64,000 nt of DNA from Cobetia sp. cqz5-12 (GTDB taxonomy: Bacteria > Pseudomonadota > Gammaproteobacteria > Pseudomonadales > Halomonadaceae): contig NZ_CP044522.1 in the NCBI RefSeq assembly GCF_016495405.1, forward strand, positions 4,139,638-4,203,637. Direction: 5' to 3'. This document shows, piece after piece, positions 47,258-54,904 of the stretch. The translations under genes and the position numbers were made by a program. How positions within the stretch are numbered: the first letter of the stretch is position 1; every line of letters begins with the position of its first letter. The notes under the pieces are model-generated. The model made no database searches. It saw nothing but the letters and a program-made list of their open reading frames with translations, and was not told the DNA's origin.

Positions 47258-48832
47258 TTGAGCCAGGCCTTGATTCGAGCCCTTCACACAGCCGATTGCT
47301 TCGATCACCCCGTGAAGGATATCGAAGTGCATGAGACACATATCTCGTGGATCGTGCTGACCGGCGACTACGCCTACAAGATCAAGAAGCCGCTGGATTT
47401 CGGCAGCTTCCTGGATTTCTCGACCCTTGAGCGCCGCAAGCTCCTGTGTGAACAGGAAGTGCGCCTCAACCGCCGTCTGGCACCGACGCTGTACCTGGAT
47501 ACCGTGGCGATCTCGGGCACGCCCGAAGCTCCGCGCATCGGAGACGACAGCGCTGTCTTCGAGTACGCGGTCAAGATGCGCCAGTTCTCCAATCGCCACC
47601 TGTTCAGCGCTCTGCAGGCCAGTGGCGAGCTGTCGCTGGAATTGCTGGATGATCTGGTCGACCAGCTGGTGGCCTTCCACGAGCAGGCCGAGCGCATCCA
47701 GGGCGACAGTGATCTTGGCAGCCCGCAGATGGTCAGCCGTACCATCGACAACGAGTTCGAGCTGATTCGTCCGCGTCTCGGTGATGATGCCGAGGCCATC
47801 AAGCGACTCGCACTGCTCAAGCAGTGGACCGAAGAGACCTTCCAGCGCCTCAATCCCGAGTTCGAGCGTCGCTGGCAGGAAGGTTTCGTGCGTGAGACCC
47901 ACGGCGATATCCACCTGGGTAACGCCGTGCGCCATGAAGGCCGTGCCCTGCTGTTTGACGGCATCGAGTTCAATGAAGAATTGCGCTGGAATGATGTCGG
48001 TTGTGACCTGGCCTTCCTGGTGATGGACCTTGAAGCGCGTGATGAGCAGGCTTTTGCCCATCATGCTCTCAACCGTTATCTCGAGCTCTCCGGCGATTAC
48101 TCGCTGGTGCGTCTGCTGCCGTACTACAAGATCTATCGCGCACTGATCCGGGCCAAGGTGGCGATGATTCGCTATCACCAGCCCGAACTGTGTGAAGCGG
48201 ATCGCGCCGACGTACTGGCCGAGTACGAGCGCTATATCGGGCTGGCGGAGCGCTATAGCGAGATCCGTTTTCCTTACATGATCATCGGCGTGGGTGTCTC
48301 CGGCAGCGGCAAGAGTCGCTTCACCGAAGAGATGGTGCGCGAGCTGGGCGGAGTACGCATTCGCAGCGATGTCGAGCGCAAGCGCCTGTATGGCTTTGCG
48401 GCGGATGCCGATACCGAGTCCGGACTCAATGGCGGCATCTATACGCCGCAGGCAACGCATGCGACCTATGAGCGACTCTCGAATCTGTCAGCCACGCTGC
48501 TGGAATCGGGTATCCCCGTCTGCATCGATGCCACCTGTCTGAAGAAGGTGCAGCGTGATCGCCTGCGTCATGAGGCAGAAGCCCGTGGCCTGCCGGTGCT
48601 GATGATCAGCTTCGAGGCCGATGACGAGACGCTGCGCAAGCGCATCATCAAGCGCAGCCAGCGGAGTGGCGAGGCGTCCGAGGCAGGTCTCGAGGTGCTC
48701 GACAAGCAATTGGCCAATCGCGAGCCATTCGCACCGGAAGAGCATGGTCAGCTGGTCCACATCGACACGACGGCGCCCAACGCTAATGTAACGTTGGCAC
48801 GTCTGATTCGCGAGCAGCTTAGACTGCACTGA
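47258..48832 (+). CDS. Phosphotransferase / P-loop kinase fusion protein
   Basis: The 524-residue protein joins two kinase-like domains. The N-terminal half (about 1-335) has an aminoglycoside-phosphotransferase-like fold with RETHGDIHLGNAV (Brenner HGDxHxxN) and LLFDGIEFNEELRWNDVG. The C-terminal half has a P-loop GVGVSGSGKSRFTEEM near residue 350 and a zeta-toxin/gluconate-kinase-like fold (VERKRL, CIDATCLKKVQRDRL). Such bifunctional proteins occur in many proteobacteria without a defined substrate. The TTG start has GGAG at 6 bp. A 20-bp inverted repeat follows the stop. Confidence 0.87.
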   Translation: MSQALIRALHTADCFDHPVKDIEVHETHISWIVLTGDYAYKIKKPLDFGSFLDFSTLERRKLLCEQEVRLNRRLAPTLYLDTVAISGTPEAPRIGDDSAVFEYAVKMRQFSNRHLFSALQASGELSLELLDDLVDQLVAFHEQAERIQGDSDLGSPQMVSRTIDNEFELIRPRLGDDAEAIKRLALLKQWTEETFQRLNPEFERRWQEGFVRETHGDIHLGNAVRHEGRALLFDGIEFNEELRWNDVGCDLAFLVMDLEARDEQAFAHHALNRYLELSGDYSLVRLLPYYKIYRALIRAKVAMIRYHQPELCEADRADVLAEYERYIGLAERYSEIRFPYMIIGVGVSGSGKSRFTEEMVRELGGVRIRSDVERKRLYGFAADADTESGLNGGIYTPQATHATYERLSNLSATLLESGIPVCIDATCLKKVQRDRLRHEAEARGLPVLMISFEADDETLRKRIIKRSQRSGEASEAGLEVLDKQLANREPFAPEEHGQLVHIDTTAPNANVTLARLIREQLRLH

Positions 48833-48839
48833 GTCGAAC

Positions 48840-48891
48840 GGCCAGCGCCAAGGAGCATGGCGAGTGATCGTCATGCTCCTTGGCGCTGGCC
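48840..48891. repeat. Perfect 20-bp inverted repeat, 12-nt loop, after the kinase-fusion gene
   Basis: The 20-bp arms, starting GGCCAGCGCCAAGG at 48840, are exact complements around a 12-nt loop. No T tract follows. It lies between the kinase-fusion stop and the lipoprotein gene and probably forms a strong mRNA 3' hairpin. Confidence 0.85.
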
Positions 48892-48947
48892 AATGTTCGC
48901 GTAACCCCGGCAATACTTGAGAACTCTGCATCAGATAAGGAAACATC

Positions 48948-49358
48948 ATGCGTCATAATCTCGTCCCTACTGCCGCCGTCGCCATCAGTCTGGCGCTGCT
49001 CGCCGGTTGTTCGAGTCAGCCTTCCACGGCGGACCTGATGCGAGGCCAGGCAGAGGAAGCCAAGGCTGTCGCCAAGGTGCGTGACCAATTGGCAGATCAG
49101 TGGGAAGAAGGGAAATCACTGGTCGCGGCAGGTGAGAAGCAGATCGTCAGCGGTGAGGATCTCGTTGATGATGGTGAAGCCAATGTTCGCAAGGGTCAGG
49201 CTCTGATTGAAAAGGGCAACAAGCAGATCAAGAAAGGCAAGGCCCGTATCACCAGTGGCAACAAGCAGGTTGCCCAGGGACGCAAGATGGTGGACGAGAG
49301 TCTCTCGACTTATCGTCAATCCTTCCCGGAGCAGTCCGTGACACTGGAAAAGAAGTAA
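48948..49358 (+). CDS. Small lipoprotein with glycine every seventh residue
   Basis: A 136-residue exported lipoprotein: signal plus lipobox LLAGC at residues 17-21, so the mature protein begins Cys-Ser-Ser. From residue 55 glycine occurs at exactly 7-residue spacing nine times (55, 62, 69, 76, 83, 90, 97, 104, 111), with Lys/Gln/Asn-rich repeats such as EKGNKQIKKGKARITSGN between them. A long helix with a Gly stripe is likely. No named family was recognised. It lies next to the curli genes but on the opposite strand, and has a strong terminator. Confidence 0.85.
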   Translation: MRHNLVPTAAVAISLALLAGCSSQPSTADLMRGQAEEAKAVAKVRDQLADQWEEGKSLVAAGEKQIVSGEDLVDDGEANVRKGQALIEKGNKQIKKGKARITSGNKQVAQGRKMVDESLSTYRQSFPEQSVTLEKK

Positions 49359-49394
49359 CTTGCCGCTGCGATAGTCATTTCGCAGCTGGTACTG

Positions 49395-49428
49395 AAAGGC
49401 CGCTGACAACCCTGTCAGCGGCCTTTTT
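49395..49428 (+). terminator. Rho-independent terminator after the lipoprotein gene
   Basis: The 14-bp stem AAAGGCCGCTGACA with complement, loop ACCC, ends in T tracts. Confidence 0.93.
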
Positions 49429-49455
49429 CATTGTGTGGATCCACCGGGTGGAAAA

Positions 49456-49480
49456 ACGAAAACCCCGCTTGCGCGGGGTT
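49456..49480 (-). terminator. Rho-independent terminator of csgBA
   Basis: The stem AACCCCGC with its complement around a TTGC loop is followed on the minus strand by TTTTCGTTTTT. It lies 28 bp after the csgA stop. Confidence 0.92.
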
Positions 49481-49507
49481 CTATAAGCCATCCTCGCTGA
49501 GGTGTAA

Positions 49508-50614
49508 TCAGTACTGCAGCACGCTGGCAATGTTGCCACCGCCAGTCTGGGTCACGCTGGAAGCATTCATGGCTCCTGACTGAACGACGTGAGCACGGTT
49601 GGCGACGAAGCTCAGGAAACCCCCAGACTGCTGAAGGACATCAGAGCTGTGACCAGATCCCGTCTGCTGGACGCGAGCATGATCATTGAGGCCGGTCTGG
49701 GTAATCAGTGAGTCACTGTTGGTACCACCCTGTTCGACGATGGCGTAGTTGGAGTAGCCACTCTGATTGTTGATGGCCAGGTTCTCGCTACCTGTCTGGC
49801 TGATATCGGAGTACTGCAGCATGTCGGACTGGTTCACCAGCGCGGTATTGTTCGCATCGCTCTGGTTGACGAGCGAGTCATGAGAGCTGCCATCCTGCGT
49901 GACCCGAGCGACTTGATTGGCGCCAGCCTGGGTGACGGTGGAATCGATACGCGATCCGGTCTGGGTCACGACGGCAAGACCCAGCTCACCGGTCTGTGTC
50001 ACTGTGGAGTTGTTGAAGCGGCCTTCCTGAGTGACCCGTGCGCGATTGTATTCGCCGGTCTGCATCACATCCGAGGCGTGCTGATAGCCGCTTTGGGTCA
50101 CTCGGGCAATGGCATAACTGCCCTGCTGGGTGGCCGTGGAGTCATTGAATGCGCCTGTCTGAGTCACGACAAGAGTATTTTCACGCCCCGCCGGAGAGCC
50201 ACTAGCGCCCTGCCACGATTCAGAATGGTTGGCAAAGCCATCCTGAGTGACACGGGTGAGGTGCTTGTAGCTTTTCTGGTTCAGGTCAACGGAATTGTAG
50301 ACGCCAGTCTGGTTGACGATACCGGTATTGGTGCTGCTGTATTGGGTTGATTCTACCTTGTTGGCGCCACCCAGCTGATTGATGCGAATCGTATGATTGA
50401 CGCCGTTCTGATAGGTGTTTGCCTTGTTGTAGAGGCCGACCTGATCAATATCACTATCGTGGGAGCTGTCGAGAGACCCACCATCACGTGATGTTTGGCT
50501 AACATTGGCCATGTTCATGAAGCCAGTTTGATCGACATCTGCGGTGTTATTGTCTGCCATTGCCTGGGTAGAAAAAGCAATCGCGATAGCCAGCAAGCTC
50601 ATTTGGATTTTCAT
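49508..50614 (-). CDS. csgA: Major curli subunit CsgA-like (expanded curlin)
   Basis: A 368-residue secreted amyloid subunit. The signal MKIQMSLLAIAIAFSTQAMA is followed by about 28 half-repeats of 11 residues, consensus x-x-Q-T-G-x-x-N-x-A-x, in pairs equal to curlin repeats; E. coli CsgA has five repeats in 151 residues. Alternate half-repeats end in A-R/V/I and S-D/T/L. The glycine-rich N22-like secretion leader of CsgA is absent. Two units (around SGSPAGREN and GGFLSFVANR) are longer. It is last after csgB, with a terminator. Confidence 0.9.
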   Translation of the reverse strand: MKIQMSLLAIAIAFSTQAMADNNTADVDQTGFMNMANVSQTSRDGGSLDSSHDSDIDQVGLYNKANTYQNGVNHTIRINQLGGANKVESTQYSSTNTGIVNQTGVYNSVDLNQKSYKHLTRVTQDGFANHSESWQGASGSPAGRENTLVVTQTGAFNDSTATQQGSYAIARVTQSGYQHASDVMQTGEYNRARVTQEGRFNNSTVTQTGELGLAVVTQTGSRIDSTVTQAGANQVARVTQDGSSHDSLVNQSDANNTALVNQSDMLQYSDISQTGSENLAINNQSGYSNYAIVEQGGTNSDSLITQTGLNDHARVQQTGSGHSSDVLQQSGGFLSFVANRAHVVQSGAMNASSVTQTGGGNIASVLQY

Positions 50615-50926
50615 GGTTTGTTCCCTTGTGTAGATCATTTTTGATTTGTGTTTTTATTATTGATTTGCTTATGGTCGTACATCCCCTGACATGATGACGG
50701 ATTGGTTTTTCGTGATCCGCGACATCATGTTGTACTGCTACTGCTCTTTTGTGCCCTTGCCAGAAGGTCGTGTTCGTCATGCAGGATTCTTGACGACATG
50801 AAAGTGAGACCCTCTCCTGGCCAGGCAAAATCCGTATTGGTGATTTGACGAAAACGAGTATTCAGCCACCACCTTCGCAAGAACTATCGTCATATAACGA
50901 TGTCATACGAGCCATCGCGATAAAGA
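50615..50926. other. csgB-csgA intergenic region
   Basis: A 312-bp, AT-rich gap (about 50630-50690 is very AT-rich), longer than the 40-50 bp usual in csgBA. A second promoter for csgA or an mRNA leader is possible. No gene or clear terminator was seen. Confidence 0.45.
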
Positions 50927-51415
50927 TCACTGTTGTATGACCTGGACACGCATATGACCCCGTGAATATTGAGTGATACTTGCCGGTATCTGACTACTGG
51001 CCTGTTGTAGAAGTGTGGCGCTTCCCCCGATGCCTGTCTGCTGAATGCTGGCGCTTTGCCCAACACCTTGCTGAATGATCAGTGCATCATGATATTGGCC
51101 ATGCTGAAGAATGCTGGCCTCATGCAGGGCACCCTCTTGCAGCGTGTATGCCGTGTTTCCATTGCCATATTGGTTGACACCTGCTTCATTCAGGACGCCG
51201 CTCTGGCCGATCAGCGAGGCGTTACCATTGCCATGCTGAGTGATCATCGCTGAGTTGTACGTGCCAGATTGCTCGATGACCGCCACCGAGTGGCCGCTTC
51301 CCAATTCGGAGGTGGTCGCCAGGTCATTGGCCAAGACCCATAAGCTGAGTGTCAGTGATGAAAAGAAAAGGCAGGCCTGTAGCATTCTTCGTTGTTGATG
51401 CTTTGCCAAAACCAT
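50927..51415 (-). CDS. csgB: Minor curlin / nucleator CsgB-like
   Basis: A 162-residue protein with an N-terminal signal (to about residue 29, SLTLSLWVLAN) and about nine 11-residue half-repeats of the curlin type (VIEQSGTYNSAMITQHGNGN, then GQSGVLNEAG and others). Its length and position before csgA fit CsgB (151 residues), which nucleates fibres on the cell surface. It ends in a charged tail (QYSRGHMRVQVIQQ), as CsgB does. The start at 51415 is kept because its N-terminus supplies the positive charge of the signal. Confidence 0.87.
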   Translation of the reverse strand: MVLAKHQQRRMLQACLFFSSLTLSLWVLANDLATTSELGSGHSVAVIEQSGTYNSAMITQHGNGNASLIGQSGVLNEAGVNQYGNGNTAYTLQEGALHEASILQHGQYHDALIIQQGVGQSASIQQTGIGGSATLLQQASSQIPASITQYSRGHMRVQVIQQ

Positions 51416-51772
51416 GGCGTGAGTCCATCCAGGTGACCGTCTAGGTGCACTAACTATTGGCCTTTATCGAGGCCATCACCATCAGTCCTTTTCGGGTTTA
51501 TGAGGGCTAGGGATTGCTACTCTTGATGCCTCACTCAATAGCGATGAGTAATGACAAAGGGTGGGCAGATTTTCAGCACCGTTCAGGGTGGTTTTACTGT
51601 TGATGGTATTAAGTGCGTAATATTTCATGCTTTATTGTTTTATTTATTTCTCATGTTTGTGCCGATACGAAAAAAGGCAGCCACCTCTTGCGAGGTGACT
51701 GCCTTTTGAGGGAGAGAGAATCACCGCGAATACCACGATACTCTCTACGGGGGGCTTGAATGTGGGTTGGCT
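51416..51772. other. csgG-csgB gap with csgBA promoter region
   Basis: A 357-bp stretch with an AT-rich segment (51590-51660) beside the csgB start side and the csgG terminator at 51670-51707. Promoter and CsgD binding are expected here, but no defined CsgD box was recognised. Confidence 0.55.
51670..51707 (-). terminator. Rho-independent terminator after csgDEFG
   Basis: An imperfect 15-bp stem (AAAAGGCAG + CACCTC with complements, one mismatch, loop TTGC) is followed on the minus strand by TTTTTT. It ends the csgDEFG transcript before csgBA. Confidence 0.88.
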
Positions 51773-52606
51773 CTACAACATCGGGGTCGGGGCTTGCAGG
51801 TAATCCATCAGCTCTGATGTCTGAAGGCTGTCCGGGTCCTGGAGAACCCAGAGCTGGCGTTCGACGCCTTGTGCTATCAGGTGAATCACGGCAGATTCGA
51901 TGGCGGACATGACCGCCATCTGTACGGGTTCATTGCTGGTATACCCCGCCTCCATCTCCAGCAAGCGACTGAAATCGATGAAGCGATAGACGCCCGCCCT
52001 CAGCTCGCGTGAGTAGATCGTCTTGCTGGTATTGACGTTGGCGATGACCTGCCCCGTGGTGATATCCACAGCCCGCAGATTGACCGTCACCTGGTCCACC
52101 TGATACTGACCAGAGGCGCCGATGCCGAAGTATTCCGCACCTGCCCCGCCTGTTCTGACATTGGAGTCGAAGGCAATGATGCCACCCTCGAACAGCAGGT
52201 TAGCGGCTTGCAGCGCGGCAAGATCATTCTGGCCCGTGCGCTCCATGTTGGCGCGGATGATCTTGCGCTCTGTCAGCAGGTTCTGCAGTCCCACGCGCTC
52301 GAGGGGGATGAACCAGCCGGAGTCCGACAATGCTGCGCTCAGCATGGCGGCGCCGCCCTGGGTGACCGCCGTAGAGAAGGTACTGGCAGGGGCAGGCCGG
52401 TACTGCCCCGTCTGGTCACGGAAGTCATAGATGGCGACCGGAATACGTCCGGCGGGAGGTGGCAGACTGATCAGGTCCTGATAGGTGGCGGTTCTTGGCA
52501 TCAAGGTGCTGGGCACCCCTTCAAGACCCTGAGTATTGGCGACCATCGGCGCACAGCCAGCAAGCGCCAGGCTGGCAACGGCCAGCATGGAAGTGAGTGT
52601 CTTCAT
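51773..52606 (-). CDS. csgG: Curli secretion pore CsgG
   Basis: The 277-residue outer-membrane lipoprotein forms the nonameric curli channel. The signal MKTLTSMLAVASLALAGC ends in a lipobox (Cys18). The core has TLMPRTATYQDL, WFIPLERVGLQNLLTERKIIR, SNVRTGGAGAEYFGIGASG and IYSRELRAGVYRFIDFSRLLE, all matching E. coli CsgG. In the pore constriction, E. coli mature Tyr51 and Asn55 align with Ala72 and Thr76 here; Phe56 is kept (Phe77). It follows csgF by 27 bp. Confidence 0.96.
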   Translation of the reverse strand: MKTLTSMLAVASLALAGCAPMVANTQGLEGVPSTLMPRTATYQDLISLPPPAGRIPVAIYDFRDQTGQYRPAPASTFSTAVTQGGAAMLSAALSDSGWFIPLERVGLQNLLTERKIIRANMERTGQNDLAALQAANLLFEGGIIAFDSNVRTGGAGAEYFGIGASGQYQVDQVTVNLRAVDITTGQVIANVNTSKTIYSRELRAGVYRFIDFSRLLEMEAGYTSNEPVQMAVMSAIESAVIHLIAQGVERQLWVLQDPDSLQTSELMDYLQAPTPML

Positions 52607-52633
52607 TGAGCGAAACCCTTCATCAGTAGCGGA

Positions 52634-53047
52634 TCAGAATGTATTGCCTGATGTGCCGAGGTTGATGACGGTGGTTTCACCTGTGGCGCGGTCAAGCACC
52701 TGCATGGAGAAACCGCCATTGCCGTTACTGATGACTTCGACACGCAGCTGAGCGCTGTCGATCACGCTGGAACGGCCGGGCTCTGTGGAATCGACAGCAT
52801 CAGTGATGGCATCGGATACCAGGCTATTGCGAAGGTCGCTGATGAAAAGTTCTGTTTCGGAAAGACTATCGAAGGAGTAGGCATCAGGATCCTCGTGGGT
52901 GTCCTGAGCCTGGGCCTTGCCAAGCAGGTAGCTGCCATTGAGAGGATTGCCACCAAAGCTCGGGTTGATGGGCTGATAGATGAGTTCACCGGCATATAGC
53001 GGCATCGCCGACAACAGCAACGACACCGCGAGTGTCTGATGCTTCAT
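52634..53047 (-). CDS. csgF: Curli assembly factor CsgF
   Basis: The 137-residue secreted factor sits at the CsgG mouth and anchors CsgB. The signal (MKHQTLAVSLLLSAMPLYAG) is followed by the CsgG-binding N-terminus ELIYQPINPSFGGNPLNGSY, the most conserved part of CsgF, and GKAQAQDTHEDPDA. The C-terminal beta-strand region (RVEVISNGNGGFSMQVLDR) is also similar. It lies in csgE-csgF-csgG order. Confidence 0.95.
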   Translation of the reverse strand: MKHQTLAVSLLLSAMPLYAGELIYQPINPSFGGNPLNGSYLLGKAQAQDTHEDPDAYSFDSLSETELFISDLRNSLVSDAITDAVDSTEPGRSSVIDSAQLRVEVISNGNGGFSMQVLDRATGETTVINLGTSGNTF

Positions 53048-53123
53048 GATGTTCCCCTGTTCCCTTGCGTATTGTCAGGGTCTCCGTGTCCGGAGCCCAT
53101 TTATTATGTCGGTCTTCAATACA

Positions 53124-53642
53124 TCAGAATTCGTCACCGGCCATGTCCGGGTCATTGCGCAGGGCTTCCATGACCTTGCGACGCAGGAACTGGTCGGAGA
53201 CGCTAGATACGGCGGCACTGGCATACATATCCACGTCATTCAGGCGTGGAGGAAGCGTCGCTTCATACAGAACGTTGTTGCCCTCGGTGATCCAGATGAG
53301 ACTTCCCCAGCGTGCTGAGGGACGTTCATGGATGCTGAGAGATGTGTTGCGGATGGCTGGGCTATCGAGGCGTTGCTGGCTGAACTGGCGGAAGAAGGTC
53401 TTGCCGATCATGGTCATGGTGCGATCGATCATCACGCCGCTGAGACCATCGGAGAGCGTAGGGCGCGCGCGCTGAATGGCGACGCCATCTTCTCCCTGAG
53501 GGCGAGCCTGCTGCTCTTCACTGGCAACGGATACCTCGGGTCGCACCGCCTCCGGCGCGGATTGCGCGAAGGCGGGCGACAGACTGAAGCATGTCAGTCC
53601 CCAGGCGACCACCTGGCGGCTTGTCATGCCCCGGCCGTTCAC
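53124..53642 (-). CDS. csgE: Curli periplasmic adaptor CsgE
   Basis: A 172-residue periplasmic factor that caps CsgG and guides CsgA. Its core ARPTLSDGLSGVMIDRTMTM then FFRQFSQQRL and ERPSARWGSLIWIT match the CsgE family, and the end DMAGDEF is like the E. coli DLAHDEF end. A GTG start at 53642 overlaps the csgD1 stop as GTGA; an ATG at 53627 is an alternative. The N-terminal linker is longer than in E. coli. It is the second gene in csgDEFG. Confidence 0.93.
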   Translation of the reverse strand: MNGRGMTSRQVVAWGLTCFSLSPAFAQSAPEAVRPEVSVASEEQQARPQGEDGVAIQRARPTLSDGLSGVMIDRTMTMIGKTFFRQFSQQRLDSPAIRNTSLSIHERPSARWGSLIWITEGNNVLYEATLPPRLNDVDMYASAAVSSVSDQFLRRKVMEALRNDPDMAGDEF

Positions 53643-54322
53643 GACATCTGCGCTCTGCGAGCGATACGTGGGGTGCGCGAGACAGGCATCGCCAGGTTCT
53701 GACGTGCCCAGTTCATGGCCTGAATGCGGTTATGCACCTTGATCTTGCGGAAGATGTTGTAGAGATGTGACTTGACCGTGTGTTCACTGACGAACAGCTG
53801 GTCAGCAATCTCGGTATTCGAGGCACCCGTGCCCAGCAAGCCGATGATTTCCACCTCACGCTGGGTCAGACCACAGACCGGGCGATAGGCGTTGAGCTGC
53901 TGACGGCGGTAGAAATCCAGCAGGCGGGTCATCAGCGGCCGGGACATCCACATGTCGCCTTCCAGCAGTTTCGCGATGCCCTTGCTGATCAGTGAGAGGC
54001 TGTCCTGTCGGTAGAACACGCCTTGAAGATGGGTGCTGACCAGCAGGCTGGCAGCTTCCTCTTCATCACTGATGTTGATAGCGGCCAGCTCTGCGCTGGC
54101 ATCCTGGCTGGCATCTGCATCCCAGCGTTGCATCGTGCCTTCATCGACGTGGTCGGTGTCCAGCAGCACTATCGTTCTTTCTGCCTGCCCGGGTGTGTAA
54201 TCCTCGTCGGGGCTTGCGGAAGCCACCTGACACTCAAGCTGCTGGCGAATGTAATCCATGAAAAGCGCTGACTGCGGATTGCAGTCAGTCACCAGCAGCA
54301 CCATTGCGTTCCCTGTAATCAT
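53639..54322 (-). CDS. csgD: LuxR-type curli regulator CsgD (copy 1)
   Basis: A 227-residue transcription factor with a receiver-like N-terminal domain and a C-terminal LuxR helix-turn-helix: GLTQREVEIIGLLGTGASNT then LFVSEHTVKSHLYNIFRKIK. The HTH and the length (CsgD has 216) match CsgD, which activates csgBA and other biofilm genes. The start MITGNAMVLL follows GAGGT at 8 bp. It is first in csgD-E-F-G; csgE overlaps its stop. The acceptor-Asp region has LLDTDH, so phosphorylation is not excluded. Confidence 0.9.
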   Translation of the reverse strand: MITGNAMVLLVTDCNPQSALFMDYIRQQLECQVASASPDEDYTPGQAERTIVLLDTDHVDEGTMQRWDADASQDASAELAAINISDEEEAASLLVSTHLQGVFYRQDSLSLISKGIAKLLEGDMWMSRPLMTRLLDFYRRQQLNAYRPVCGLTQREVEIIGLLGTGASNTEIADQLFVSEHTVKSHLYNIFRKIKVHNRIQAMNWARQNLAMPVSRTPRIARRAQMS

Positions 54323-54904
54323 GGTGCGAGACCTCTGAGTTGTCGTACCGATTTTTCTTGGCGGAGCCATATCTGAAGTGTGGTTGGGTGAGTCGTGTAG
54401 CACTGCACTCATTCACGTCGGGCATTACGCGCTGAGCACCTTTATAGGATTGCGCGATAGTGGGGATAAGGCAACCTCTAATCAGTACTTGCTAAAATAA
54501 CCAGTTTATCCTTCCCCTTCAGTCCTGATTTAATCCAGAAAAAGAATAGGAAAAACAGTACGTAAACCTGATGAAAATAGCGCTGGTCATGATGACCCTT
54601 CTCGAGAGTGCAATGAAAACCAGACCTTTGCGCTTTTTTTACCAAGGCTTCTGCTGGTCCAAAGGTACCACATTTCTAATGCTGAAAGGCTTCCCTTCAA
54701 TGTCATTATGTAACCGGCCTTGTCTTTTTGTATCTTCGGATTCAAGGGGCGTCAGGAATGCGACGCAGTACTGCGCATGAGTCATTTCACTATTGAAAAG
54801 TGAAGCGCTTACTACGCGTAGCCGGCGTGAGACATGCTCTGTCGCAGTAGTGACCTCATAGGTCCACCTCCTGAAAGAGGTGCTCGCCTAGCGTCACCTG
54901 GGCC
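54323..54904. other. csgD2-csgD1 intergenic region
   Basis: A 582-bp AT-rich stretch that should carry the csgD1 promoter. A CACCTC-6-GAGGTG hairpin (54863-54880) lies just past csgD2 and may act as a weak terminator. Open frames inside have no ribosome site and are not called. Confidence 0.5.

Noticed and set aside
54571..54780. Possible small gene in the csgD2-csgD1 gap
   Set aside because: No ribosome site and it lies in an AT-rich promoter region; the composition is not coding-like.
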